The position numbers and the translations under genes were made by a program. This document shows positions 33,969 to 43,085 of a stretch of 64,000 bases of DNA, in pieces. This DNA comes from Burkholderiales bacterium (GTDB taxonomy: Bacteria > Pseudomonadota > Gammaproteobacteria > Burkholderiales > Casimicrobiaceae). Every line of letters starts with the position of its first letter. Position 1 is the stretch's first letter. The notes below the pieces were generated by a model. The model had not been told where the DNA came from. It saw nothing but the letters and a program-made list of their open reading frames with translations, and ran no database searches. The DNA lies in the NCBI GenBank assembly GCA_025354165.1, contig JANXNI010000038.1:1-64000 (forward strand), written 5' to 3'.

Positions 33969-34963
33969 TGCGCGAGTCTCGATTCATTGTGCACGAGTCG
34001 CGATTCATGCAACCAGCAAGCGGCGCGCGATGCGGCGGCCAGCATCAATTCAGGGCGCGAGGTTTTGCACATGTCGAACACCTGCGCGCAACGCGGATTG
34101 AACGCGCAGCCTTTCGGAATCGCATCAAGTCGCGGCATCGCGCCGTCGATCTGGATCAGGCGTTCACGATCACTTTCAAACTCAGGAATCGAGCCCATCA
34201 AACCAATCGTGTACGGATGCTGCGGCTTGTGAATCACGTCGGCGACTGGGCCAATTTCGGCAATGCGACCGGCATACATCACGGCCACTCGATCCGCCGT
34301 TTCGGCGATCACACCCATGTCGTGTGTGACCAGCATTACGGCGGTGCCGTGGTCACGACAGAGCCCTTTCAGCAAGGTGATGATCTGCGCCTGAATCGAC
34401 ACATCGAGCGCCGTCGTCGGTTCATCGGCAATGATGACTTTAGGTTCTGCGGCCAGTGCCAGTGCAATCACAACGCGTTGACGCATGCCGCCCGAAAATT
34501 GGTGCGGATAGTGATTGATGCGTTCCCGAGCAGCCGGAATACCCACCTCTTCCAGCAATTTGACGGCGCGATCTTTCGCCGCCGCCGCACTCAAATCGAG
34601 GTGCGTGGTGATCGTTTCAACGAGCTGGCGACCCACGGTGTAGAGCGGGTTAAGGGAGGTCAACGGATCCTGAAAAATCGCACCGATCTGACGGCCACGA
34701 ATCTTCCTCATCGCCTCATACGGAAGGTTGTCGATGCGTTGGCCATCGAGCAGAATTTCGCCACCAGCGATGCGTCCCGGCGGTTCCAGCAAACCAATAA
34801 TCGCCGCACCGGTAAGCGATTTGCCCGCACCTGATTCGCCAACGACGCCCAGCACTTCACCGGGAGCAATCGAAAAAGACACGTCATCAACCGCTGTCAA
34901 CAAGCCACGCCGGTTCGGAAATTCGATACGCAGATTCTTTACTTCTAGCAGGGGCTTTGACAT
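33965..34963 (-). CDS. Dipeptide/oligopeptide ABC transporter ATPase (DppD-like)
   Basis: The second ATPase of the importer, 332 aa. Walker A GESGAGKSLTG, QDPLTSLNPLYTVGRQ, signature [15 protein letters not shown], Walker [14 protein letters not shown] and the H-loop VTHDMGV are visible, then the oligo_HPY motif CAFNPRCAQVFDMC. It begins MSKPLLEVKNLRIEF and is translationally coupled to the DppF-like gene through the 4-nt overlap. The small lipoprotein gene lies 38 bp upstream. Confidence 0.93.
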   Translation of the reverse strand: MSKPLLEVKNLRIEFPNRRGLLTAVDDVSFSIAPGEVLGVVGESGAGKSLTGAAIIGLLEPPGRIAGGEILLDGQRIDNLPYEAMRKIRGRQIGAIFQDPLTSLNPLYTVGRQLVETITTHLDLSAAAAKDRAVKLLEEVGIPAARERINHYPHQFSGGMRQRVVIALALAAEPKVIIADEPTTALDVSIQAQIITLLKGLCRDHGTAVMLVTHDMGVIAETADRVAVMYAGRIAEIGPVADVIHKPQHPYTIGLMGSIPEFESDRERLIQIDGAMPRLDAIPKGCAFNPRCAQVFDMCKTSRPELMLAAASRAACWLHESRLVHNESRLAQ

Positions 34964-35001
34964 TGGCGATCTGTAGGAATTGAGGCGCGGTTTTCGAATG
35001 C

Positions 35002-35469
35002 TTAAGTGCGCTTCGGCATCGGGATCGCGCGCGGAGGCTCGATTAACGACGTGTCAGACGGAACGATCACGGGCTGCGCTGGCGCACCGCTTGTAGGCTG
35101 ACAGCCCGGTACCGCTTCGGCATGATCAATCACCAATTCGAAATCACGCGAATAGTCGCTTTTGCGCTGCGCGGCGAGCCAATAACGCACGCACTTTTCG
35201 GTCTTGAAGGTGAACGCTTTGCGATCCGGCAAATAGCTGGCGATGGTCGGCGCCGCATCAATCACCAGTTCATGCACGCCCGCGTCAACGCGACGCGGCG
35301 TGATCGTGCTGTATTCGCCATCAACGGCCACGATGCTGACCGGGTATCGATGCAGGTGGGTGCGCGTGTAAAGGCGACCATCCAGCACCGTTTCCCACTG
35401 ATGTGCGCATGCCGTCAACCCGACAACTGACGCAGTGGCCAAGATCAAACTACCGAGAAGTTTTTTCAT
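35002..35469 (-). CDS. Small lipoprotein inside the dpp-like operon
   Basis: A 155-aa predicted lipoprotein: MKKLLGSLILATASVVGLTAC has a classical lipobox (LTAC). The mature part, with YTRTHLHRYPVSIVAVDGEYS and a Pro-rich tail, matches no domain I can name. An in-frame upstream extension would overlap the permease gene, so ATG 35469 with GGGAG about 6 nt upstream is chosen. It lies between the DppC-like permease and DppD-like ATPase genes, an unusual position. It could be an accessory for substrate capture or a passenger. Confidence 0.75.
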   Translation of the reverse strand: MKKLLGSLILATASVVGLTACAHQWETVLDGRLYTRTHLHRYPVSIVAVDGEYSTITPRRVDAGVHELVIDAAPTIASYLPDRKAFTFKTEKCVRYWLAAQRKSDYSRDFELVIDHAEAVPGCQPTSGAPAQPVIVPSDTSLIEPPRAIPMPKRT

Positions 35470-35489
35470 CGCACGCTCCCACGAAAAAG

Positions 35490-36392
35490 CTATTGGAGTT
35501 TCGGATTTAACGCGTCGCGAAGCCAGTCTCCGACCAGATTCACCGACACCACCATGACGATTAATGCAATCCCCGGAAATACCGTAATCCACCACTCGCC
35601 GGAGAACAAGTAGTTTTGCCCCTCGCTGATCAGGGTGCCGAGCGACGGTTGTGTAGGCGGCATGCCGACACCAAGAAATGACAGAGTGGCCTCGGCAATG
35701 ATGGCGTTAGCGATGTTCAACGTCGCGATCACCAGCACCGGGCCGAGCACGTTCGGTAGCACATGGCGAACCATGATGGCCATCTTCGACACGCCGATGA
35801 CACGCGCCGCCTGCACATATTCCTTGCTCTTTTCAACCAGCGTCGAACCGCGTACGGTACGCGCATATTGCACCCAGCCGGTCAAGCCAATCGAAAAAAT
35901 AATCACGTACAAAGCCAGCGAATCCTGCAAGTCGCGCGGCACGAACTGTCGACCAATGCCACTGATCAAAAGCGCCACCAGAATGGCTGGAAACGTGAGC
36001 TGAATGTCCGCGATTCGCATGATGATGCTGTCGACGCGGCCGCCGACATAGCCCGCGAGCAAACCGAGTCCGACCCCCATCACAATGGACATCGCCACAG
36101 CACACAACGCCACCAGAAGCGATATACGGCTGCCGTACATGATGGTCGACAAAATGTCCCGGCCCTGCTGATCCGTGCCGAGCGGAAAATCTGCATTGCC
36201 GCTGGTGTTCCACATCGGTGGCAGGTTGGAATCCAGGAGCGATATTTGCGCGAGGTCGTACGGGTTATGCGGCGCGATGAGCGGCGCGAGCACCGCACCG
36301 AGAATGAACAGCAATGCCAGCACGGCGGCGATCATCGTCGCCGGTGAGCGCTTGAAGCTCCACCAGATATCGCTGTCAAAAAAACGGGACAT
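35490..36392 (-). CDS. Dipeptide ABC transporter permease (DppC-like)
   Basis: An inner-membrane permease of 300 aa with about six helices. The N-terminal OppC_N segment (SFKRSPATMIAAVLALLFILGAVLAPL) and the conserved PLGTDQQGRDILSTIMYGSRISL precede the permease core with the EAA-like loop AARVIGVSKMAIMVRHVLPN. ATG 36392 is chosen over an in-frame TTG three codons upstream. It should pair with the DppB-like permease at 38875-39858, from which it is separated by two amidohydrolase genes. Confidence 0.92.
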   Translation of the reverse strand: MSRFFDSDIWWSFKRSPATMIAAVLALLFILGAVLAPLIAPHNPYDLAQISLLDSNLPPMWNTSGNADFPLGTDQQGRDILSTIMYGSRISLLVALCAVAMSIVMGVGLGLLAGYVGGRVDSIIMRIADIQLTFPAILVALLISGIGRQFVPRDLQDSLALYVIIFSIGLTGWVQYARTVRGSTLVEKSKEYVQAARVIGVSKMAIMVRHVLPNVLGPVLVIATLNIANAIIAEATLSFLGVGMPPTQPSLGTLISEGQNYLFSGEWWITVFPGIALIVMVVSVNLVGDWLRDALNPKLQ

Positions 36393-36485
36393 TGCTTCCA
36401 AAATTTACCTGTCAATTATCGTACTAACGATTGTCGTAAGCTGGCACTACCCGCCCTATGTTTACCTCTTACGCGGAGCCTGCAA

Positions 36486-37661
36486 TCACAGCGGCAACCC
36501 CCGTTCAGCCAACCGCGAAAAATACCGAACACCATTCGGAATGATTTCATCGCAAAAATCGTACCGCGTGTTATGCAACGGCAATATCTCCGCCGTATTT
36601 TTCTGACCGATCACGGCGTAACAACCGGGTCGCTTCTGAAGCATGAACGAAAAGTCCTCGCCACCCATAGACGGCGTGTAATTACCGTCGGCATTTTCTT
36701 CACCCCACACTTCGGCAGCGGCCTGACGCGCAAATTCAACTTCCGCAGCCGTATTGATGACCGACGGATAAAGCCGGTCGTATTTGAGAGTCCCCTTGGC
36801 GCGATGTGCGTCGCAAATGCCTTGCACCATTTCTGCCAGACGCGCTTCAATCAGGTCGCGCGTCGCCGCGTCATAGGTGCGCACCGTTCCAGTCATCTTT
36901 ACACTATCAGGCACCACATTGAATGCGGGCAAATTGCCGCCTTCAATTGCGCTAATGCCGACCACCGCGGTTTCCAGCGGGCTCACATTGCGCGACACAA
37001 TCGTCTGCGCGGCGAGCACGATATTCGCCGCCACGGTCATCGGATCACAGAGCAAATGCGGCCTTGCAGCGTGCCCACCTTTGCCGCTCACTTCAATCGT
37101 AAAGCCGTCCGCCGACGCCATAAACGGCCCAACGCGCGTGCCCCATTTGCCCAGTTCCAGATCAGGGCGATTGTGAACTGCAAAGATGCGATCACAATCA
37201 AAGCGATCAAACAGACCTTCTTTCACCATTAAATCGCCGCCACCACCGCCTTCTTCTGCGGGTTGAAAAATCACGTGTACGGTACCGGCAAAATTTCGTG
37301 TTTCGGCAAGGTAGCGCGCCGCACCGAGGAGCATCGTGGTGTGCCCATCGTGGCCGCAGGCGTGCATAACTTTTGACGCTTTTGAAGCATGAAGAAACGA
37401 GTTTTTTTCCTGCATCGGCAACGCATCCATATCGGCGCGGAAGCCAATGGTGCCGCCACTGCGTTTGCCTTTGATAACGCCCACCAAACCGGTTTTGGCG
37501 ATGCCGGTGTGCACTTCATCAACGCCATAGGCGCGCAGCCTCTCTGCAACCAAAGCAGACGTTCGCGTTTCCAGATAGCCGAGTTCCGGATTGGCGTGAA
37601 TGTCGCGACGAATCGCAACGAGATCGCTGACGAATGAATCGGGAAGGTCGTTCAATTTCAT
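36486..37661 (-). CDS. M20-family amidohydrolase (first of a tandem pair, downstream)
   Basis: A 391-aa metallo-amidohydrolase of the M20D group (HipO/IlvE-R/AbgB type). Metal-binding features are GFRADMDALPM, VMHACGHDGHTTMLLGAARYLAE and IFQPAEEGGGGG, then a dimerisation/lid domain around residues 185-300, then EDFSFMLQKRPGCYAVIG. These enzymes hydrolyse N-acyl amino acids, hippurate-like amides or some dipeptides. Its start overlaps the stop of the upstream paralogue by 4 nt. Placement within a peptide importer operon suggests it cleaves the imported substrate. Confidence 0.92.
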   Translation of the reverse strand: MKLNDLPDSFVSDLVAIRRDIHANPELGYLETRTSALVAERLRAYGVDEVHTGIAKTGLVGVIKGKRSGGTIGFRADMDALPMQEKNSFLHASKASKVMHACGHDGHTTMLLGAARYLAETRNFAGTVHVIFQPAEEGGGGGDLMVKEGLFDRFDCDRIFAVHNRPDLELGKWGTRVGPFMASADGFTIEVSGKGGHAARPHLLCDPMTVAANIVLAAQTIVSRNVSPLETAVVGISAIEGGNLPAFNVVPDSVKMTGTVRTYDAATRDLIEARLAEMVQGICDAHRAKGTLKYDRLYPSVINTAAEVEFARQAAAEVWGEENADGNYTPSMGGEDFSFMLQKRPGCYAVIGQKNTAEILPLHNTRYDFCDEIIPNGVRYFSRLAERGLPL

Positions 37662-38842
37662 TCAAGTTCCTTCTCGGCAATCGCCGCCAACAACCCGGCG
37701 CCATTCGGAATGATGCGGTCATCGAAGTCGTAGCAAGTGTGGTGAATCGGGAATCCACCCTCGCGCCCCTGCCCGACCCAGATATACGCACCGGGAACAG
37801 CCTCCAGAAAGAATGCGAAGTCCTCGCCGCCAGTGTTCGGGAAAATTTCTGTGATCACGTTCTCAGGCCCGAACACGCCGCGACCGACTTCGGCGGAGAG
37901 CTCCGCCTCCCGTTTGTGATTGATGGTCGCCGGGTATCCTTGAATGAAATTTACTTTGCCGGTCGAGCCGAACGCAGCGCAGGTGTGATCAACGATGAGA
38001 TTTAACTTCTCAATCACCATCTTTTGCGCCTCTTTGCGATAGGTGCGCACGGTGCCGATCAGTTTCACTTCGCGAGGAATCACGTTGTACGTGTTCATAA
38101 CACCCGCTTCCATCGCACAGATAGAGACGACCACCGAATCAGCCGGATCAGCGTTGCGCGAGGCAATCGATTGGATCGCCGTGATCACATGACCCGCCGC
38201 CAGCACCGGGTCAGAAACGAACTGCGGCATACCACCGTGACCGCCTTTGCCTTCAATCGTAATTTCGATGCGATCCGCCGCCGCCATCATGGCACCGTTC
38301 CTCACCGCCATTGACCCCAGCGGCACCCAGGGTGCGTTGTGCAGGCCATAAAAAGCATGAATCGGGAAGCGCTCAAACAGGCCGTCCTCCATCATCGCCT
38401 TAGCGCCTGCAGCGCCCTCTTCTGCAGGCTGAAAAACGGCGTAAACCGTGCCGGAGAAATTGCGGGTCTTGGCTAGATAGCGTGCGGCGCCGAGCAGCAT
38501 CGTTGTATGCCCGTCGTGCCCACAAGCGTGCATGTAGCCCTTGTTTTGCGAGGCGTACGGAAGCCGCGTTTCTTCGGTCATTGCGAGGCAATCCATGTCG
38601 GCGCGCAAACCGATATTGCGCGTGCCTGGACGATTGCCGCGAATGACGCCGACCACGCCGGTGCGACCGACACCGGTATGCACCTCGTCAACGCCGTACG
38701 CCGTCAGTCGCTCGGCGACCAGCGCAGCGGTCCGTGTCTCTTTGTACGCGTGCTCGGGGTTGTTGTGAATATCACGTCGAATCGCAGTGAGATCACTGTG
38801 AAATTCGCGGATCGCTTCGGAGACTTTGCTAGGGTTGTACAT
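37658..38842 (-). CDS. M20-family amidohydrolase (tandem paralogue, upstream)
   Basis: A 394-aa paralogue of the next gene with the same layout: GLRADMDCLAM, YMHACGHDGHTTMLLGAARYLAKTRNFSGTVYAVFQPAEEGAAGAK, ITIEGKGGHGGMPQ and NTGGEDFAFFLEAVPGAYIWVG. The two proteins are similar along their whole length, so they come from an old duplication and may differ in substrate. It lies 32 bp after the DppB-like permease gene. A cytoplasmic hydrolase by absence of signal peptide. Confidence 0.92.
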   Translation of the reverse strand: MYNPSKVSEAIREFHSDLTAIRRDIHNNPEHAYKETRTAALVAERLTAYGVDEVHTGVGRTGVVGVIRGNRPGTRNIGLRADMDCLAMTEETRLPYASQNKGYMHACGHDGHTTMLLGAARYLAKTRNFSGTVYAVFQPAEEGAAGAKAMMEDGLFERFPIHAFYGLHNAPWVPLGSMAVRNGAMMAAADRIEITIEGKGGHGGMPQFVSDPVLAAGHVITAIQSIASRNADPADSVVVSICAMEAGVMNTYNVIPREVKLIGTVRTYRKEAQKMVIEKLNLIVDHTCAAFGSTGKVNFIQGYPATINHKREAELSAEVGRGVFGPENVITEIFPNTGGEDFAFFLEAVPGAYIWVGQGREGGFPIHHTCYDFDDRIIPNGAGLLAAIAEKELE

Positions 38843-38874
38843 CTTAATCTCGGGGTAAAACTGGCAATTAAAAA

Positions 38875-39858
38875 TTAGTGGGCCGGCGAGGTTTGCTCAA
38901 TACGCAACCGCGGATCCACCACGTAGTAAAGCAGGTCAACGATCAGGTTGATGCTGACGAACACGAACGAAATCAACACAAGGTAAGCTGCCATCACCGG
39001 GATGTCGGCAAACTGCACCGACTGAATGAAAAGAAAACCCATGCCGGGCCACTGAAAGACCGTCTCAGTGACGATGGCAAACGCAATGATGGTCCCCAGT
39101 TGCAGGCCCATAATCGTCATCACCGGAACCAGCGTATTTTTGAGCGCATGACCGAAGTGCACCGCGTTATTGGTCAAGCCGCGAGCGCGTGCAAACTTGA
39201 TGTAGTCAGTGCGTAGCACTTCAAGCATTTCGCTACGCACCAGGCGCATGATCAGTGTCATCGTACCCAGTGAAAGCGTGACCGACGGCAGCACCAGCGC
39301 CTTGATGCCGCTCCAGGTCAACAGTCCCGTGCTCCACCAGCCGATTTGGGTGACATCGCCGCGAGAATAGGAAGGCAAAATTTGTAGCGTGACCGCGAAC
39401 ACGAGGATCAGCAGAATGCCGATAAGAAACGTCGGCAGGCTGACGCCAATCAACGAGACCATCAGCAGAAACTGTGAGAAAACACCATTACGCCGCAGCG
39501 CCGTGTAAACGCCCAAAACCACGCCGCCGACCAACGCCAGAATAGCGGCACAAAAAGCAAGTTCCAGAGTCGCAGGCAATCGCTCCTTAATCAATGTCGA
39601 GACCGGACGCGCCTGACGTAGCGAAAGCCCGAACTCACCGCTCACGGCATTGCCCACAAATGCGCCAAACTGAACATAAAATGGCTTGTCCAAACCGAGC
39701 GATTCGCGCAGCTCAACCTTTTGCTCTGGCGTCGCGTCTTGCCCGAGCATCATGTTGATCGGGTCGCCGACGTAGTTGAATAAGGAGAACGCAATAAATG
39801 CGACCACCAGCATGACGAGAGCAGCCTGAAACAGTCTTCGTAGTACGAACGCGAGCAT
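38875..39858 (-). CDS. Dipeptide ABC transporter permease (DppB-like)
   Basis: A 327-aa inner-membrane permease with six predicted helices. The start MLAFVLRRLFQAALVMLVVAF and the segment DATPEQKVELRESLGLDKPFYVQFG are typical of DppB/GsiC proteins. The EAA loop reads YIKFARARGLTNNAVHFGHALKNTLVPV and the C-terminus DLLYYVVDPRLR. First gene of the operon DppB-M20-M20-DppC-lipoprotein-DppD-DppF. No binding protein gene is adjacent, so the system must borrow one encoded elsewhere, possibly that of the second cluster. Confidence 0.93.
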   Translation of the reverse strand: MLAFVLRRLFQAALVMLVVAFIAFSLFNYVGDPINMMLGQDATPEQKVELRESLGLDKPFYVQFGAFVGNAVSGEFGLSLRQARPVSTLIKERLPATLELAFCAAILALVGGVVLGVYTALRRNGVFSQFLLMVSLIGVSLPTFLIGILLILVFAVTLQILPSYSRGDVTQIGWWSTGLLTWSGIKALVLPSVTLSLGTMTLIMRLVRSEMLEVLRTDYIKFARARGLTNNAVHFGHALKNTLVPVMTIMGLQLGTIIAFAIVTETVFQWPGMGFLFIQSVQFADIPVMAAYLVLISFVFVSINLIVDLLYYVVDPRLRIEQTSPAH

Positions 39859-39950
39859 GTGAGGAGCGCCAATCAGGAAGCGCTAATAGTACCCCGGTTA
39901 ACGTAGGCGTCAGCGCCTGCGTTTCTCTCTATGCGATCGCGCGAGTTTCG

Positions 39951-40706
39951 CTAGGCTTTCGCTCGCGCAGCCTGCGTTGCGTACAAGCAAACTGCCGTTG
40001 CCACCGACACGTTCAGGCTCTCTACGGCGCCCACCATCGGTATCGCTACCAGCGCGTCGCAGCGCTCACGCGTGAGTCGTCGCAACCCTTTGCCTTCGTT
40101 GCCCAAGACCCATGCCAAAGGGCCGGTTAGTTTGGTGTTGAAGAGCGTCGCCTCAGTCTCCATCTCGGCACCGAGTACCCAAACACCCGCGGCTTGCAAC
40201 GCTTCGATGCACTGCACCAAATTGCTGACCTGACAAATCGGTGTCGTCTCGGTTGCACCACTCGCCGCTTTCAACGCCACGGCGGACAGCGGCGCAGAAC
40301 CATGCTTTGGAATGATCACGGCGTCCGCACCAAATGCATCGGCACTGCGAATGCAGGCCCCCAGATTGTGTGGATCCTGAATTTGGTCGAGTAACAGGAA
40401 TAGCGGCGGCGTTGTTTTTTTGAGGCTTGCAGCCAGCACCGTTTCAAAGTCCGCGCCCGCCGAACCATCAGCCAGCACCTCGACCAGTGCCACGACCCCC
40501 TGATGCTGGTCGGACTGCGCCAGGGCGGTCAAACGCCCAGCGTCGACGGTTTGAACCTCAATATCAAGCGTCGCCGCCAGCGTGTGCAGCTCGCTGATGC
40601 GCTCGTCGCGCCGCGCTTCCCACACGAATAGTTCGACCACCGTTTCCGGTCGCCGCTGCAAGCGAGCGGTAACGGCATGAAAGCCCATGATGCGAGCGAG
40701 CTTCAT
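39951..40706 (-). CDS. rlmB: 23S rRNA (guanosine-2'-O)-methyltransferase RlmB
   Basis: A SPOUT-class methyltransferase of 251 aa modifying G2251 of 23S rRNA in the P-loop. The N-terminal substrate-binding domain (IMGFHAVTARLQRRPETVVELFVWEARRDERI) is followed by the trefoil-knot domain with LLLDQIQDPHNLGACIRSADAFGADAVIIP, LGNEGKGLRRLTRERCD and IPMVGAVESLNVSVATAVCLY. These three motifs are the SpoU/TrmH signature. It stands alone, in opposite orientation to the neighbouring tRNA-Thr. Confidence 0.94.
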   Translation of the reverse strand: MKLARIMGFHAVTARLQRRPETVVELFVWEARRDERISELHTLAATLDIEVQTVDAGRLTALAQSDQHQGVVALVEVLADGSAGADFETVLAASLKKTTPPLFLLLDQIQDPHNLGACIRSADAFGADAVIIPKHGSAPLSAVALKAASGATETTPICQVSNLVQCIEALQAAGVWVLGAEMETEATLFNTKLTGPLAWVLGNEGKGLRRLTRERCDALVAIPMVGAVESLNVSVATAVCLYATQAARAKA

Positions 40707-40823
40707 TGCGGCAACACAAAATGAAAGAAATTTTTAGCCATGGCATAATTATGGGCTAGACAGTGCAAACTGTTTTGAAAGCGTGATGAGTGGAAGCAAT
40801 TTCCTCTCAAACGTCATGCAAGT

Positions 40824-40899
40824 GCCGGTGTAGCTCAGTTGGTAGAGCAGCTCATTCGTAATGAGAAGGTCGGGTGTTCGATTCATCTCTCCGGCACCA
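40824..40899 (+). tRNA. tRNA-Thr (anticodon CGT)
   Basis: A 76-nt cloverleaf with encoded CCA. The anticodon loop TTCGTAA gives CGT, reading ACG threonine codons. The D arm GCTC/GAGC and T loop TTCGATT are canonical. Two mismatches are visible: U6-U67 in the acceptor and G27-A43 at the top of the anticodon stem; two T-stem pairs are G-U. CGT tRNA is generally dispensable because the TGT isoacceptor reads ACG, so some degeneration is tolerable. It is still probably functional. Confidence 0.93.
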
Positions 40900-40922
40900 A
40901 TCGCGACCCTAGTCGCGATTGG
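40897..40922 (+). terminator. Hairpin immediately after tRNA-Thr
   Basis: CCAATCGCGAC-CCTA-GTCGCGATTGG forms an 11-bp perfect stem that begins within the encoded CCA end of the tRNA. No T tract follows, so it is either a Rho-assisted end or a processing structure rather than a textbook intrinsic terminator. The 150 bp from here to the subtilase gene hold nothing else I recognise. Confidence 0.5.
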
Positions 40923-41072
40923 GTCAAATATGAGCCAATTAAGGCTTATTCTCCCAAGCCGTTCCCAGGCAAATCAGTAGTTCGAGATTCACGTCGAGTG
41001 ATTGAAGTGAGTTGCGGCGAGTGGGAACCAGCACAAAGCTCAAGGCTTCGTGCTGTCTGGTCAACGGGCCAA

Positions 41073-42908
41073 CTAGCCTTCCTTCTTCCCCGCCATTTCC
41101 ATCGCCTTCGCCGGATTCAGCAGCATGCGCCGCCCGTCTGCGGTTTTTTCTGAAGTGTCGCGAATGATTGCGATTAGTTTGTCCGGCGTGAGCTTCGGAT
41201 TCACTGCCAGCATTTTCGCGGCGAGGTTCGCGACCTGAGGCGAAGCCATCGACGTGCCGGATAGCGCCACGCGATCTCCGCCGGGGATAAAGCTTTCGAC
41301 CTGATAGCCATTGGCGTGAACCACTACGGTGGGTCCGTAGCTCGTGAACGACGCTTCATCGCCTGCGAGATCGACCGCACCGACTGTGATCAGGTTGGGC
41401 AGAACGATACCAGCGGGTATGAACTCAGCAAACGTCGAATCCTGATTGCTGTTACCCGACGCCGTGACAAACAGGACGTCCGGTGCGCTGGCGAAAGCTT
41501 TGGTCAACGCATTTTTGTCCATGTCGAAAAGCTCGCGCGCCAGCGCCTTGCGCTCGTCGCGTGATTTGCCAATACCGCACTCTTCAAGCGCGCCCTCCAC
41601 GCTGAGCACGTCGCCACCCCAGCTCATGTTGACTACACGAATGTGGTTTTTCTTCAGAAAATCGACGTAGGCTTGCGTAGCGCGCGCGTCTTTTTCGCTT
41701 TGCTCGCGGCTCGGGCACGGCTCTGGCAATAGCTTTTCGTTGAACGATATCCGGGCAATCGCGAGGCGTGCATAAGGATTGCCAGCCATGGCAATACCCG
41801 CCACGTGCGTGCCGTGCTCGTAATTGCCGGTCAGCGAGATCTCTTCGATCGCACTCTTGTATTCGTTCGCATTGAGGTTCGACAAGTATTGCTTGATCTC
41901 GCTTGCTTCAGCACTGTCAATGTTGGAGCGCAGATCGGACAAACCCTTACTGCGCGACTTCATTTTTGGCAGTTGGCTCTGGAGCGCGGCGGGGATCGGA
42001 AACAGCTCGCCCGTAGTTGGATTCGACCATTTGTCGAACGCAATCAAAGCAGGCTTTCCGCTGGCGTCGAGCAACATCTGGTTGCGGAACAACGCGGAAT
42101 CGACACCACTGTCCCAAACGGCGACAGGCACTGGCGCGTAGCCGCGTCCTGCCGGCAAATCAACGTTGCGCGCAGCCCAAATGTCCTTCTTCTCGACTTT
42201 GTTCGCGTTCAGATACGCCGTGTAAACGTTGATCAGCGTTGCCTTAAGGGGCAGCTGCACCAGCAGGCCGTATCGCGCACCAATCAGACGCGGCACCTGC
42301 TCGGAACCCAATACGCCGGTCTTGTCGACGGTCGGTTGCAGCACTTCACGCACGCCGCCGAGAACCACGGTCTCACCCGCCGTTTCAACGCGACCTTTGC
42401 TGCTCTTCACGTCGTTCGAAATAACGGCGTAAGGCATTGCGTTCAGCTCCGCAGCCATTTTTTCGGCGATAACGCGTCGAAACGCATCAGCCGCAGTCTG
42501 TCCGGACAGCCTTGCCGCCACCATCGCGCGCATTTGCATGCCAAACAGCAACTTGTCAGCCGGTTTTTCCTGCAACGCGCGAATTTGCGCCGTGCGTTTG
42601 AGCGCTTCTTCGTATTTGCCTTCGAGATAGTCGAGCTGCGTTAAAACGCCCAGCAACTGCCGCTCAGAAGCCTTGTCCGCAATGTCGTAATCCGCGAGCA
42701 CCGATTCAATATCGCGGCGCACAGTGACGGCAAGCTTGGCAAACGCGATGTCGTCGCGCACCAGTTGCTCCAGATTTCCACTGACAGGGTAGGAAAAGCG
42801 CGGCAGATCAGCCGCACGTTCGATACGTTTTTTGTTTTGCGCTGAAACGGTCAGGCTTGTGGCCCCCATCAGCAGCGCCAACGCAATCACCAGATAACGA
42901 TTAAACAC
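41073..42908 (-). CDS. Secreted S8 (subtilisin-like) serine protease
   Basis: A 611-aa exported subtilase. GTG 42908 with GGAG 8 nt upstream starts MFNRYLVIALALLMGATSLT, a Sec signal peptide. A helical region of about 240 residues, possibly a pro- or targeting domain, precedes the catalytic domain. The triad is D266 (VAVWDSGVD), H365 (YEHGTHVAGIAMAG) and S553 (LSGTSMASPQVANLAAK), with the oxyanion Asn N486 (VTASGNSNQ). There is a long insert (about 270-360) between Asp and His motifs. No secretion genes are adjacent. It should act outside the cytoplasm; substrates unknown. Confidence 0.9.
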   Translation of the reverse strand: MFNRYLVIALALLMGATSLTVSAQNKKRIERAADLPRFSYPVSGNLEQLVRDDIAFAKLAVTVRRDIESVLADYDIADKASERQLLGVLTQLDYLEGKYEEALKRTAQIRALQEKPADKLLFGMQMRAMVAARLSGQTAADAFRRVIAEKMAAELNAMPYAVISNDVKSSKGRVETAGETVVLGGVREVLQPTVDKTGVLGSEQVPRLIGARYGLLVQLPLKATLINVYTAYLNANKVEKKDIWAARNVDLPAGRGYAPVPVAVWDSGVDSALFRNQMLLDASGKPALIAFDKWSNPTTGELFPIPAALQSQLPKMKSRSKGLSDLRSNIDSAEASEIKQYLSNLNANEYKSAIEEISLTGNYEHGTHVAGIAMAGNPYARLAIARISFNEKLLPEPCPSREQSEKDARATQAYVDFLKKNHIRVVNMSWGGDVLSVEGALEECGIGKSRDERKALARELFDMDKNALTKAFASAPDVLFVTASGNSNQDSTFAEFIPAGIVLPNLITVGAVDLAGDEASFTSYGPTVVVHANGYQVESFIPGGDRVALSGTSMASPQVANLAAKMLAVNPKLTPDKLIAIIRDTSEKTADGRRMLLNPAKAMEMAGKKEG

Positions 42909-43085
42909 GTCGCTTGCTCCAAAAAAAGAGTCGGCAGCGCCGACCAATGGCCTCGATTATCGTCTGGCAGCGACGTGTGGGTCAAAGGCGTCGTACGGTT
43001 GCCGGTTCCGCCTGGCGCAATCTCGTTCCAGTCTGGCACACGATTGGATAAACTGCCTTCCCCTCTTCCAGCAACGATTTCTCCC

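Noticed and set aside
40824..40899. tRNA-Thr as an integration site with an attached element
   Set aside because: No integrase gene and no repeated 3' end of the tRNA was found downstream.
41805..42644. A 279-codon plus-strand frame opposite the subtilase
   Set aside because: The subtilase triad and signal peptide prove the minus-strand frame; the antisense product has no recognisable features.
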